A stretch of 64,000 nucleotides of DNA, taken from Acidobacteriota bacterium (GTDB lineage: Bacteria; Acidobacteriota; Terriglobia; Terriglobales; SCQP01). Shown here piece after piece: positions 18,278 to 27,454 of this stretch. A program made the position numbers and the translations under genes. The stretch lies in assembly GCA_027459505.1 (NCBI GenBank), contig DAIDIE010000020.1:62001-126000 (forward strand). Reading direction: 5' to 3'. The notes under the pieces were generated by a model, which was given only the letters and a program-made list of their open reading frames with translations, was not told the origin of the DNA and did not search any database. How positions within the stretch are numbered: position 1 is the first letter of the stretch; every line of letters begins with the position of its first letter.

Positions 18278-19405
18278 CTAGCCAGCCGCCTTGCTGTCGC
18301 GCGGTTCGACTTCTTCGCCGTCGCCGGGCAGGCTGATGATGGAAGGAGCGCCGGGGGGCGTGGTGAGTCGCCGGGCGGCCTCGTAGGAATGCCAGCGCAG
18401 CCACAGCACGCGCAGGCTGGCCATGGCGGGAATGGAGATGTAAACGCCGAGCACGCCGGCAATTTCGCCGCCCGCAAGAATGCCGAACAGCACCGCCAGC
18501 GGATGCAATTCGACGGAATTGCCCAGGATATGCGGGGAATTGTAATAATCCTGCATCACGCGCCAGCCACCCAGAAAGAGCAGCAGCAACACCCAATGCG
18601 CGTAGCCGGTGAGCAGGCAGGTGCTGGCGATGGCGAGCGCGCCGGAGAGCGGTCCCACCACGGGAATGAATTCCAGAACGCCCGCCAGCGTGCCCAGGAC
18701 AAACGCATAGGGCACGTGCAAAATCGGCAGGAACACATCAAAGGCCACCACGGAGAGAGCGGCGAGGATGATCTGCCCGCGGATAAACTGCGCCATCACG
18801 TTGTGGAGGTCTTTTAACAGGCCTTCCAGAAACTCCTGTTGCCGCCGGTGCGAGAGCAGCTCGACCAGCGCCTCCATGATTTTGCCGGCGTCAATCAAAA
18901 AAAAGATGGCCAGCAGCGGCACGAGTAGCAGCCACCAAAGGTGCCTGGCAACCACGCCGGCATAGCCGGCGATCTGGTCCTTCACCCAGTCGACCACGTT
19001 TTGGTGCTGGATCAAGAACTGCTGCAGCTTGTAGCGCGTGGTCATGCTCCAGCCGCGCTCGGCGCCGATTTGCTGAGCGATTTGACCAGACTTGATTTGC
19101 TGCGAGAAGGTGGGCAGAGCGTCGGCGAACTTTTCCGATTCTTGCACCAGGCGCGGCGCCAACAGATATCCGGAGATGCCAATCGCCGCCAGAAGGACAA
19201 GGTAAATAATCGCCACCGCGCGCGTGCGGGAAATGCGCAGCAGGCGTTGCAGGCGGGGCACCAGCGGCGCAATCAGATAAGCGAAGAAGATGGCCAGCAG
19301 AAAAATCAGCAGGGTGTCGCGAGCAAAATAGACAAACCCCAGGCACAGGGCCGCGACCAGCAGCGTGGCCAGCACTCGCAACGCACGTGTGTCGAAGACG
19401 GCCAC
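18278..19405 (-). CDS. AI-2E family transporter (PerM-like)
   Basis: 375 residues with about seven to eight membrane segments. The pairs at the N-terminus (LVAALCLGFVYFARDTLLIFLLAIFFAYLI) and C-terminus (LEFIPVVGPLSGALAI, HPLAVLFGILAGGEIAGVLGVYISIPAMA) are characteristic of the AI-2 exporter/PerM family. Members export autoinducer-2 or act as Na+/H+ antiporters; the role here is unknown. It stands 111 bases downstream of the PIG-L gene start on the same strand. Confidence 0.88.
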   Translation of the reverse strand: MAVFDTRALRVLATLLVAALCLGFVYFARDTLLIFLLAIFFAYLIAPLVPRLQRLLRISRTRAVAIIYLVLLAAIGISGYLLAPRLVQESEKFADALPTFSQQIKSGQIAQQIGAERGWSMTTRYKLQQFLIQHQNVVDWVKDQIAGYAGVVARHLWWLLLVPLLAIFFLIDAGKIMEALVELLSHRRQQEFLEGLLKDLHNVMAQFIRGQIILAALSVVAFDVFLPILHVPYAFVLGTLAGVLEFIPVVGPLSGALAIASTCLLTGYAHWVLLLLFLGGWRVMQDYYNSPHILGNSVELHPLAVLFGILAGGEIAGVLGVYISIPAMASLRVLWLRWHSYEAARRLTTPPGAPSIISLPGDGEEVEPRDSKAAG

Positions 19406-19504
19406 AATTATTAGAGCCCGGAAGAGGGAAACTGGTTGCTCTACCGAAGGTGCCGGGGCGTCAGGCCGTGCGGGCAGCGGATGAGCGCTCCGGGGCCACG
19501 CCCC

Positions 19505-20473
19505 TCAGTCGTGATTCCAGACGTAGGCGTCAAACTCGCGAAGTGTTTTGAATCCGAGATGTTCATACAGCGCCACCGCATTTTCGTTGGATTGGGTAAC
19601 GGTGAGAGTAACCGCTCGCAGGCCCGCCCGGCGCAGGCTCGCTAACGCGTACGCGAACAAAGCTCTTCCCAGAGCGCGATGCCGGTGCCGCGGATGGACA
19701 CAGACCTGGGTAATATGCGCCACATCCGACTTCACCCGCGAAACCAGCAGCATGCCCAGCAGTGGCGAGCGTTCGCCGGAGCGCCCAGTGGTGGCGGTAT
19801 CGCGAATGCCGCAAGAGGAAAGGGCGTCGAAGCTCCCGCAGCCCGGATAATGAATTACGTTGTGCAAAAAGCGCAATGCTCCGGGATAAGAGCGGTATTG
19901 ATCGTTGACGGCGCTGTCGATGTGTCCGGCATAGGCATCGGTGATGAGCGAGGCCGCCTCCTCAAAACCGACCGTCTCCCATCCCTGAACAGCAAGAGTG
20001 GAGGGAGCGGGGAGCACGGCCTGTTCGAGGTCGAGGTGCATGAACAGGCGGCGGAAGGCTTGAAAGCCGGCAGCGGCAAAGACTTCCGCCAGATCGGGGG
20101 GGCGGAACGGCATCAGTTGCGCTTCGATGCGCTGGAGGCCGGGAGTGGCCTGCAAGGTGGCCAGCATGGGGCGCAGGAGGGCACGTTCCTCCTCGCGTTG
20201 CCCGGAGCGAAAACGCGGATGGGCAAAAATTGCCCCGACCAATGCCTTGTGTGATTCGTAAACAAAAAAGCCGTAGCCTTTGGGCAGGTGGCGCCCCTCG
20301 TTTCCGATGAGAACGTAACCGGGAAGAATGCGGGCCTGCAGGTACTGCCGGATCAACTCCAGTGAAGTGCTGTAATTCCAGTGGAGTTCGCGCCGCCACT
20401 CCTCGGCTTCGGCGCGCAGCAGCGGTTCCAGTTCCGCCGCACGAAATTGGCGGAGGTCCAGGACGTCAGCCAC
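19505..20473 (-). CDS. GNAT family N-acetyltransferase
   Basis: 322 residues. The C-terminal half holds the acetyl-CoA binding motif A (VCVHPRHRHRALGRALFAYALASLRRAG) and motif B (ENAVALYEHLGF). The N-terminal half is a diverged GNAT-like domain (EEWRRELHWNYS...GYVLIGNEGRHLPKGYGFFVYE), so it is probably a tandem-GNAT protein. Substrate unknown. A lone receiver gene ends 64 bases away, downstream of the start of... its own promoter side, on the same strand. Confidence 0.82.
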   Translation of the reverse strand: MADVLDLRQFRAAELEPLLRAEAEEWRRELHWNYSTSLELIRQYLQARILPGYVLIGNEGRHLPKGYGFFVYESHKALVGAIFAHPRFRSGQREEERALLRPMLATLQATPGLQRIEAQLMPFRPPDLAEVFAAAGFQAFRRLFMHLDLEQAVLPAPSTLAVQGWETVGFEEAASLITDAYAGHIDSAVNDQYRSYPGALRFLHNVIHYPGCGSFDALSSCGIRDTATTGRSGERSPLLGMLLVSRVKSDVAHITQVCVHPRHRHRALGRALFAYALASLRRAGLRAVTLTVTQSNENAVALYEHLGFKTLREFDAYVWNHD

Positions 20474-20536
20474 GGCGGCTCCCTCTATGTGCCATGCAGG
20501 CTCATAGTACCGCAGGCGGGGTGCAGAAGTGGTCTG

Positions 20537-20941
20537 CTAGCTTTCCGAGGCGTCGGATTCTGGCGACGCCGGCTCCGGCGCGGAAGCGGGAGTGGAGAGG
20601 ACCTGTTCCAGGGTGCTGAGCATCTGTTGCGTCGGCGCGCCCTTGGGAAGAAAGGAGTCAATCAACTGGATGGTTTCCGCTGGAGGCTGCATGAAGCCGG
20701 AGAGTAGAATCAGCGGAACCTCGGGCTTTTCCGCACGCATGATCCTGGCGACCTCGTCGCCATCCATGCCCGGCATACGGAAATCGAGCAGGACGGCGTC
20801 AACGGGATACTCGCGAAACAGCTCCAAGCCGCGCGGTCCGCTCTCGGCGGTCAAAACCTGGTAGCCAGATTTTGTAAGAATGATCTCCTGCAGTCGTAAG
20901 CCAGCCGAATCATCATCAACGCAGAGGATCAATTTGGGCAT
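20537..20941 (-). CDS. Stand-alone response regulator receiver protein
   Basis: 134 residues, one CheY-like domain: VDDDS, phospho-acceptor Asp in VLLDFRMPGMDG, and a Lys in LPKGAP, followed by an acidic Ser/Ala/Pro/Glu tail of about 20 residues. No DNA-binding or output domain. No kinase is adjacent, so its partner is unknown. It is transcribed in the direction of the GNAT gene located at 19505-20473. Confidence 0.88.
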   Translation of the reverse strand: MPKLILCVDDDSAGLRLQEIILTKSGYQVLTAESGPRGLELFREYPVDAVLLDFRMPGMDGDEVARIMRAEKPEVPLILLSGFMQPPAETIQLIDSFLPKGAPTQQMLSTLEQVLSTPASAPEPASPESDASES

Positions 20942-20969
20942 AGTAGGTCTCTAGCTGAGATGCTCCGGC

Positions 20970-20990
20970 AAAGGTGCTGGGTGCACCTTT
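20970..20990. terminator. Hairpin between GH16 gene and receiver gene
   Basis: AAAGGTGC (20970-20977) and GCACCTTT (20983-20990) form a perfect 8-bp stem with a 5-base loop. It lies after the end of the minus-strand GH16 gene and before the start of the receiver gene. There is no T-run, so it may be a weak terminator or an operator. Confidence 0.35.
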
Positions 20991-21057
20991 GGTACGAGCG
21001 CCAGGCTGCTTGCCGAGGAGCCAACCGCCGGTCAGCACGGAGCGACCGCCGCTCGCA

Positions 21058-22404
21058 TTAATTTACGGTAAGGCCAACATTGGCGGTGCTGCTGTCGCCA
21101 CTGACCGTGTAGGCGGTAACCGTCAGGCTGTAGTTTCCCGCCGGGGTGCCGCTGGCCGTATTGACGGAGGGGGTGGTGGGTGACGAGCTTCCCCCACCAC
21201 AGCCGCTGAAGGTCAGCATCAGGGCCGCGAGTCCGGCCATGGCAAGCGCCGGAGCGAGAGCGTAACGGCGCCGCGCCCAGGGTAGAGCGGCCAACAGCAG
21301 TCCGCCGATGCCCACCAGGAGCGCCACAGGGAGAAGCGGTTCACGTGGGCCCGCTGCCGGCGGAGCGCCCAGCAGATCACTATGGGCGGTGGTGGTGACG
21401 GTTAAGGTCGCGGTTGCGGTGCTGGAGCTGGTGAAGTCCACCACGTTGGGCGAGATCGAACAGCTTGCTTGTGCGGGCGCTCCGCTGCACTGCAGATAAA
21501 CCTTTCCGGAACCCAACGTGCCGGAAAGTTGCAGTTGGGAGGTGCCATTGCTGCCGGCATTGACTGTGATGCTGGAGCCCGTGATCGCCGGGCCCGCTAT
21601 CGCGGCCGCCTGGTAGACACGCACGTAATCCACGTACATCGAGGCGGGAAATACTGTCGTGGGAGCCACCGCGCCGCCCCAGCTGCCACCCACGGCCAAG
21701 TTGAGGATAAAGAAGAAGGGATTCGACTTGTCGTCAAAGGGCCAGTAGGTGGTTCCGGCCGGCGGCGTAAACGATTCGACGATATTGCTGGGGCTATCAA
21801 GGTAGTACTGCACCAGGCCCGGCGACCAGATGATGCCGTAGATGTGGAACTGGCCGTCGACGGTCTCGCCGCTGGGCAGAGCGGTGGGACTGCCTCCGTT
21901 GTAGCCGGTGGCGTGGATGCTGGCCTGGTAATTGGTATCGCCAAGCTGGCTGACGCTCTCCATGATGTCCAGTTCGCCGCATTGCGGCCAGGAGGCGGTG
22001 GTGATATCGCTGCCCAGCATCCAGAAGGCGGGCCAGAGCCCGGCACCAAAAGGCAGTTTGATGTTGGCCTCGGCGCGACCGTACCGGAAGGTGAACAGTC
22101 CCTGCGTCTTGATGCGCGCCGACGTGTAGCTGCCATCGGGGTTCTTGATGGCGGTGATCACCAGGTTACCGTTGCCGTCCATGGCGGCGTTAGCGGTGCT
22201 GTTGGTGTAGGTTTCCAGTTCGTTGTTGCCCCAGCCACCCCCGCCCAGGTCATAGGTCCACTTCGAACTGTCAGGAGGGGTGCCGGCGGCGCCATTGAAC
22301 TCATCGCTCCAGACCAGGTTCCAGGTCACTTGAGCATGCAAACGGGTAGCGGCAAGAACCAGCAGAGCGGCGCACAGGACCAAACGGGAAAGGGAGCGGG
22401 ACAT
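21058..22404 (-). CDS. Glycoside hydrolase family 16 protein with membrane segment and Ig-like tail
   Basis: 448 residues. A signal peptide (to about residue 24) precedes a GH16 catalytic domain (about 28-270) with the catalytic box GELDIMES (nucleophile and acid/base Glu) and WSDEFNG, FWMLGS, YVDYVRVYQ. Family members with this box are mostly endo-beta-1,3(4)-glucanases (laminarinases). After an Ig-like region comes a membrane segment (VALLVGIGGLLLAALPW), a second one (ALAMAGLAALMLTF), then SGCGGGSSSP and a short Ig-like tail. The SGC could serve as an internal lipobox, which would be unusual. Probably secreted or surface-bound and used for glucan degradation. Confidence 0.87.
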   Translation of the reverse strand: MSRSLSRLVLCAALLVLAATRLHAQVTWNLVWSDEFNGAAGTPPDSSKWTYDLGGGGWGNNELETYTNSTANAAMDGNGNLVITAIKNPDGSYTSARIKTQGLFTFRYGRAEANIKLPFGAGLWPAFWMLGSDITTASWPQCGELDIMESVSQLGDTNYQASIHATGYNGGSPTALPSGETVDGQFHIYGIIWSPGLVQYYLDSPSNIVESFTPPAGTTYWPFDDKSNPFFFILNLAVGGSWGGAVAPTTVFPASMYVDYVRVYQAAAIAGPAITGSSITVNAGSNGTSQLQLSGTLGSGKVYLQCSGAPAQASCSISPNVVDFTSSSTATATLTVTTTAHSDLLGAPPAAGPREPLLPVALLVGIGGLLLAALPWARRRYALAPALAMAGLAALMLTFSGCGGGSSSPTTPSVNTASGTPAGNYSLTVTAYTVSGDSSTANVGLTVN

Positions 22405-22537
22405 GGGGGCAGAGCACCTTTGGTGTAATAGAAATCTTAGGCATTGTACGGCAGGAACTCTGCACGGCGGACAAAGAAAAAGCGTTTTGGCAATTTACAG
22501 CGTTACAGTTTTTCCGGGCGGTAAAGGCGTAAGCAGG

Positions 22538-23512
22538 CTAGAGGGCCGGATGCCTGAGGCGGCGCCGCCAGCGCGCCCAGTGCCCGGCGCCAAAGCCATG
22601 TCCCAGGCCCTCGACGTGCCCGGCCTGGATGCTGAGAATGCCGCCAGCACAGATCAGCCCTGTGCCAAAGAGCGCGCCCAGTCCAGGCACATTGCCAAAC
22701 ATCAGCCAGCCCAGTACGCCCGAGAAGACCACGACAGTGTAGTTGAAGGGGGAGAGCTCAGAGGCACTGGCGCGACGGTAGGCCGCGATAATCAGGTATT
22801 GCGTGGCGGCATAAAGAACGCCGATCAGCAGCAGCAGGGTCCAGGTGCGCGCGGAGAGAGGCCGCCACTGCTCGATAGCGAGTGGAATCAGCAGCAGCGT
22901 GGCCACTCCAAAGTTATAGAGCAGAATGCGCATTGCCGGTTCCGTGCTGGTGAGAGCGTTGGTGGCGACCAGCGCCAGGGCGGAGAAAAAGGCCGCTGCG
23001 AGTGCAATCGCGGAGGCGGGATGGCGAAACATGGCCGCGCCGGGATGCAGCATGAGGACAACCCCCGCCAGTCCAATCAACAGGCTCACCGCCACCAGCG
23101 GCTGAACGCGTTTCCGGAACCAGACCAGCACGACCAGGGGAATGAACAAGGGCGCGGCGTTTGAAAGCAGCACCGCGTCGAGGAGAGGGATCGAACGAAC
23201 CGCGATAAAAAACAGCAATTGGCAGATCGCGCCGGAGAGGCTGCGCAGCAGATGCAGCGGGAAGCGTCTGGTTCTCAGCAACGAAAAGCGGTGCAGGGTG
23301 GGAAGGAAAACCAGAAAGCTGATGGCGTACTGCGTGAACAGCAGCAATAGGGGTGGGGCCTGGGTGGCCTGCTTGCTCAACGCGCTCATCAGCGCCGCGC
23401 AGAAGAATGCGGAACTGATCAGGGCCACTCCGGCCAACAGGTTATGCCGGAGCGGGGCGGTTTTCCCGGCCAGGGTTCCGCCGCCGCTGTCGATCGCTTG
23501 CCTGTTCTCCAT
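22538..23512 (-). CDS. EamA/DMT-superfamily transporter
   Basis: 324 residues with about ten membrane segments in two repeated halves of EamA type (GLAGVVLMLHPG; PFNYTVVVFSGVLGWLMFGNVPGLGALFGTGLICAGGI is the matching C-terminal region). Such proteins export metabolites or amino acids. The start at 23512 lies 9 bases after the stop of the alpha/beta hydrolase gene, so both are one operon. Confidence 0.88.
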   Translation of the reverse strand: MENRQAIDSGGGTLAGKTAPLRHNLLAGVALISSAFFCAALMSALSKQATQAPPLLLLFTQYAISFLVFLPTLHRFSLLRTRRFPLHLLRSLSGAICQLLFFIAVRSIPLLDAVLLSNAAPLFIPLVVLVWFRKRVQPLVAVSLLIGLAGVVLMLHPGAAMFRHPASAIALAAAFFSALALVATNALTSTEPAMRILLYNFGVATLLLIPLAIEQWRPLSARTWTLLLLIGVLYAATQYLIIAAYRRASASELSPFNYTVVVFSGVLGWLMFGNVPGLGALFGTGLICAGGILSIQAGHVEGLGHGFGAGHWARWRRRLRHPAL

Positions 23513-23521
23513 GAGTGCTGT

Positions 23522-24214
23522 TCAGATTCCCTCACTATGACTGCGGATGGCCTGCTGCAACGCTTCTTTGTGGGCGGAGAAGAAGTGGTCCGCGCCCGCG
23601 ATGCGAATAACCTGTGTTGGCGGCTCCAGGCTTGCGGTGTAGGTTTCTAAGGCGCCAGGATCGGCAAAGGCGTCCAGCTCGCCGCTGATAAAGAGTTTTG
23701 GCCCGTTCCAGGCCAGCCGTTCCGGCGGCGTTAGGCGGACAATGCGCCGCGCCTCGGCGTATTGTCCCGTTGCCTGGGCATGAGGCGGGTGTGCGGGAAA
23801 GCCGGCGCCCAGGTACTGTTGCACGCGACGGTCGTTGTGTTCGCCGAGCCAGTAGAGTGCCACGATGGCGCCGAAGGAAAAACCGGCCAGCAGGATGGGT
23901 CCGCCCCAATTGTCAAACATGAAGTCCATCGCGGCGCCCACGTCGCCGCGCTCGCCGCGGCCTTCGTCGTAGTTCCCGGCGCTGTTGCCGACGCCGCGGA
24001 AGTTGAAGCGCAGCACGCGGTGACCGCTTTCCGCGAGCGCTTGCGCAATCCAGTACACCGTGCGGCTGTGCATGGTGCCCCCAAACAGCGGGTGGGGATG
24101 GCACAGAACCGCGTTTGGGGTTGTGCTGTTCGCGGCCTCGGGCTCGGACAACAGATATTCGATTTGTCCACAGGGCCCGGAAAACACACCGTTGGTCACA
24201 CGCGTCATATGCAT
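23522..24214 (-). CDS. Alpha/beta hydrolase (HPHP-type)
   Basis: 230 residues. An N-terminal HPHPLFGGTM loop, a nucleophile elbow GFSFGA (Ser), an acidic residue in SGELDAF and a C-terminal His in ADHFFSAH give a complete Ser-Asp-His triad. This small hydrolase type is widespread and its physiological substrate is unknown. A second Met at residue 3 is an alternative start. First gene of an operon with the EamA transporter; divergent from the M20 peptidase with 101 bases between. Confidence 0.88.
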   Translation of the reverse strand: MHMTRVTNGVFSGPCGQIEYLLSEPEAANSTTPNAVLCHPHPLFGGTMHSRTVYWIAQALAESGHRVLRFNFRGVGNSAGNYDEGRGERGDVGAAMDFMFDNWGGPILLAGFSFGAIVALYWLGEHNDRRVQQYLGAGFPAHPPHAQATGQYAEARRIVRLTPPERLAWNGPKLFISGELDAFADPGALETYTASLEPPTQVIRIAGADHFFSAHKEALQQAIRSHSEGI

Positions 24215-24315
24215 GAATTATCCGCGAAGGGAATTGTCTGCCAAAATGGAAATGCGGAACGGATAGCGTCGCGCCGCCCAACGGAGCTGGGAGCTTACGT
24301 TCCGCCGCAATTCTC

Positions 24316-25311
24316 ATGGATCTATTCGCATTCACGCGGGCGCTGGTTGACCTGGAGTCGATTACCGGCAATGAAGAAAAAGTCGCGCGCTTTCTCGCCG
24401 GATTTCTGCGCGAGAAGGGTATCGGCGCCGAACTCATCGAGGTCGAGGCGGGGCGTTTCAACGTGCTGGCTCGCTGTGGCGAGCCGCGCGTGGTCCTGAG
24501 CACGCATATCGATACCGTTCCGCCCTTTATTCCCAGTTCCGAAGATGAGCAGTATATCTATGGCCGCGGCTCCTGCGACGCCAAGGGTATTGCGGCGGCC
24601 CAGGTGTTTGCCGCGCTGGAACTGCTGGCAGCCGGAGAGCGCGATTTTGCGCTGCTGTTTGTCGTGGGAGAGGAGAAGAACAGCACTGGCGCCCTGTTCG
24701 CCAACCAGCATCCGATTGGCTCCCGCTTCCTGATCAACGGCGAACCCACAGAAAGCAAGATGGTCTCCGCCGGCAAGGGGGCCTTGCGCCTCGATCTGGT
24801 CAGCCGCGGCCGCATGGCGCACTCGGCCTACCCCCACCTGGGCGAATCGGCCATCGAAAAGCTGCTGCTCGCCTTACGGCGTTTGCGGCAGGTGTCGCTG
24901 CCGGCCGACGAGCGTTTGGGGCCAACCACCTACAATGTGGGCGTCATCTCCGGCGGCCGCGCCCCCAACGTTGTGCCCGATTATGCGCGTGCGGAAATCC
25001 TGATCCGGCTGGTCAGCGATGCGGCGCCGCTACGCGGAGCTATCACCCAGGCAGTGGGGACGGATGCCGAGGCCCATTTTCTCCTGGAGATTCCGCCGGT
25101 GTTCCCCAGAGTCCTGCCGGGCTTTGAGACAGCGGTGGTCTCGTTTACCACCGACATTCCCGCGCTGTCGAATTGGGGCGAGCCCGTGCTGTTTGGGCCG
25201 GGTTCAATCCATGTGGCGCACACGACCGACGAGCGCATTGCGAAACAGGAGCTCAAGGCCGCGGTGGGAGCTTACGCGAAGATCGTGCGTCAACTACGGT
25301 CTCGCGGCTAA
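24316..25311 (+). CDS. M20 family metallopeptidase (ArgE/DapE-like)
   Basis: 331 residues. Zinc ligands are visible in order: STHIDTV (His, and catalytic Asp two residues on), GRGSCDAKG (Asp), VGEEKN (catalytic Glu pair), NGEPTES (ligand), and a C-terminal His in SIHVAHTTDE. A dimerisation domain lies in the middle (GRMAHSAYP). The family hydrolyses N-acyl amino acids (acetylornithine, succinyl-diaminopimelate) or small peptides. No arginine or lysine pathway gene is nearby, so the substrate is open. Slightly short for the family, but no motif is missing. Confidence 0.87.
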   Translation: MDLFAFTRALVDLESITGNEEKVARFLAGFLREKGIGAELIEVEAGRFNVLARCGEPRVVLSTHIDTVPPFIPSSEDEQYIYGRGSCDAKGIAAAQVFAALELLAAGERDFALLFVVGEEKNSTGALFANQHPIGSRFLINGEPTESKMVSAGKGALRLDLVSRGRMAHSAYPHLGESAIEKLLLALRRLRQVSLPADERLGPTTYNVGVISGGRAPNVVPDYARAEILIRLVSDAAPLRGAITQAVGTDAEAHFLLEIPPVFPRVLPGFETAVVSFTTDIPALSNWGEPVLFGPGSIHVAHTTDERIAKQELKAAVGAYAKIVRQLRSRG

Positions 25312-25355
25312 GGTCGCCTTCGCGCGTGTGCCCATTGCTTGCCGCTGGTCCGCGA

Positions 25356-27335
25356 TCAGGGCTGCCGCACTGCGCAGTGGACGAGGCTGTCAATCTGCGC
25401 CGCCGAAAGGGACTGCCCGAAGGCGGGCATGCGGCCCTGACTTTGCTGGCCGTTGCGAATGGCGTCCTTCAACTCGGCGTCCGCGTGCTGTTTCTGCCAC
25501 TGCGTATTGGTGAAATCAGGGGTGCCGATGGCGGGATTGCCGCGGCGGTTTTCGCCATGGCAGAGGGCGCATTGTTGCTCGAACAGCGCGAGAGCCGGAG
25601 CGCAGCCCTTGGGGGTGAGGCGCGCCTCACTGCGCGCCTCACCAGTGGTTGAGGGCGGAACCGCCCGCTGTGCCGGGGTGCTGGCGCGGTTCTGGGACGG
25701 GCCGGCGAGGTTGTGGCGCCCATGCTGGACGCCGAGGCCGAAGGCGTAGACCTGCCCGTGGTTGGTAGTCACAAAGACTTGGCCAGCGGCCAGCGCCAGT
25801 CCAGAAAAGTGCGTCCAGTCATGAATCTCGCCTCGGCTGTCCCAGAGGGTGCGGCCGGTTCGCGCATCGAGCGCGTACAGAACGGCGCGGCCGGTATTTT
25901 GGCCGGCACGGTTGTGAATGGCGCGCGAGATGTCGTTGTTGATGACCTGGGTGGTGTTCTCTCCGGTGCCGAGTGCGAAGACGACTCCATTGGCAATGGC
26001 CACCGGTTCCGGGACGGAGATGTTGGTGGAGCGCCATGCCGGCTGCAAGACCGGCTCACCGTGGGCGTTGGGGACGACCTGGAACGCCATCACCGAGCCG
26101 TCGGCTGCCGCGCCGTGAGTGCGGGGGAAGCGCGGCCCATGCGCCGCTTCCGGGCCCCATAGCGGGACGTACAGCCAGCGGCGGCCCTGGGCATCGCTCC
26201 AACTGCTCATGCCGCCCCAGATGCCAGCCTTTTGAAACGATTGCGCATCGTTGCCCAGGCGGGGGCTGGTGTAGAGGGAGCGATGATGAGTGGCGCCGCC
26301 CAGATGTTTGGTGTCGAGCAGGTAGACCACACTCTCTTTGCCGCCTACCGCGGCCAACCAACGGTTGTGCCAGGGAAACAGGGTAGGGGTGTTGCCGCCC
26401 AGGTCGAGATCCATCTTGTTGAGGTAGGCGGCATTGGGGGCGTTGAAATAATCCGCCAGGGTGAGGCTTCCGCCACGGTAATGGATAACCGAACTGCCCA
26501 GATCGTAGCCCGCAGGATCGATGTGACCGTCGCCAGAGGCGACGATGATGTCGCCGCCGGGCAGAGTGGCCGCCCCGCCGCGTCCCCAAACGCCGCCTCC
26601 ACAGAAACCACCGCCACATTCCGGCGTGGTCGCGACGAAAGTGACGGGATGGCCGGGCTGGTCGGGATCGACGGCGAGAACGCCGGAGCGGGCATCATTA
26701 CAGTCCTGCGATTGGGTGGTGTAGAGATAGCCGTGCCCCGAGTGCCCGGTTGCCGGAACGTAGTTGAGGCTCCACATCTTCGAAAACGGAGGAGCGAAGC
26801 GGAACGGGGGCTTCAAGTCGCGCCCAGTGGCGAGATCGATGGTGTAGAGGCGGCCGTCGGCGGCAAGTGCAAAGACACGGTGGCGGGCGGCGTCGATTAC
26901 CGGGGTAGCCATCATCGCGTTGGGACAGAGCCAGAAGACCGGGCGCAGCGGTTGAGCTTTGATGGGGAAGCTGCGCTGCCAGACCAGGCTGCCGTTGGAG
27001 GCACTGAGCGCAAACAGATGGTTGGAACTACCCGCCACGATGACCAGCGCGGTTTTTCCCTGGGGCGTTGCGACAGGGCCGGAAACGACGGCGGCTGTCA
27101 ATCCAAACACTGAATGAGGTGCGTTGGGTACGGTCGTTTCCCAGTCGAGGTGAAGGTTGGCCACGCTGGAGGGGGCTAGGCGGCGTTCATGGCGTGCCCA
27201 GCCGCTGCGCTGGGAGTCATGGCCGAAGGTGGGCCAGCTCACGTGTTGAGACGGCTCCGGCTTAGTGCTGGACCAGGCGAGTGGAGACAAGATGGTGAAA
27301 AGGGCGGCAAGCAGGAGCGACAGGCGGCGGGGCAT
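25356..27335 (-). CDS. Exported PQQ-repeat protein with C-terminal cytochrome c domain
   Basis: 659 residues. Signal peptide (MPRRLSLLLAALFTILSPLAWS), then beta-propeller repeats of the PQQ/quinoprotein type (SASNGSLVWQRSF, ATPVIDAARHRVFALAADGRLYTIDLATG, LDARTGRTLWDSRG). The C-terminal ~85 residues are a class I cytochrome c: haem site CALCH, distal Met in GRMPAFG. It could be a periplasmic quinohaemoprotein dehydrogenase, though the propeller lacks an obvious PQQ site that I can assign. Start at 27335 chosen for the GGGAG upstream; the frame extends to 27527 without homology and would overlap tgt. Confidence 0.83.
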   Translation of the reverse strand: MPRRLSLLLAALFTILSPLAWSSTKPEPSQHVSWPTFGHDSQRSGWARHERRLAPSSVANLHLDWETTVPNAPHSVFGLTAAVVSGPVATPQGKTALVIVAGSSNHLFALSASNGSLVWQRSFPIKAQPLRPVFWLCPNAMMATPVIDAARHRVFALAADGRLYTIDLATGRDLKPPFRFAPPFSKMWSLNYVPATGHSGHGYLYTTQSQDCNDARSGVLAVDPDQPGHPVTFVATTPECGGGFCGGGVWGRGGAATLPGGDIIVASGDGHIDPAGYDLGSSVIHYRGGSLTLADYFNAPNAAYLNKMDLDLGGNTPTLFPWHNRWLAAVGGKESVVYLLDTKHLGGATHHRSLYTSPRLGNDAQSFQKAGIWGGMSSWSDAQGRRWLYVPLWGPEAAHGPRFPRTHGAAADGSVMAFQVVPNAHGEPVLQPAWRSTNISVPEPVAIANGVVFALGTGENTTQVINNDISRAIHNRAGQNTGRAVLYALDARTGRTLWDSRGEIHDWTHFSGLALAAGQVFVTTNHGQVYAFGLGVQHGRHNLAGPSQNRASTPAQRAVPPSTTGEARSEARLTPKGCAPALALFEQQCALCHGENRRGNPAIGTPDFTNTQWQKQHADAELKDAIRNGQQSQGRMPAFGQSLSAAQIDSLVHCAVRQP

Positions 27336-27454
27336 GATGTTCTCCCAACTGCTTCTACCTTTGCAGGATAGCAGTCTGCGAGAGAGCTTGCCGGATGCGA
27401 TCCAGCGGCGGGCGCCGAAAAAGGGCCAGCCCGGCGGACTGATAGACTCGAGGC

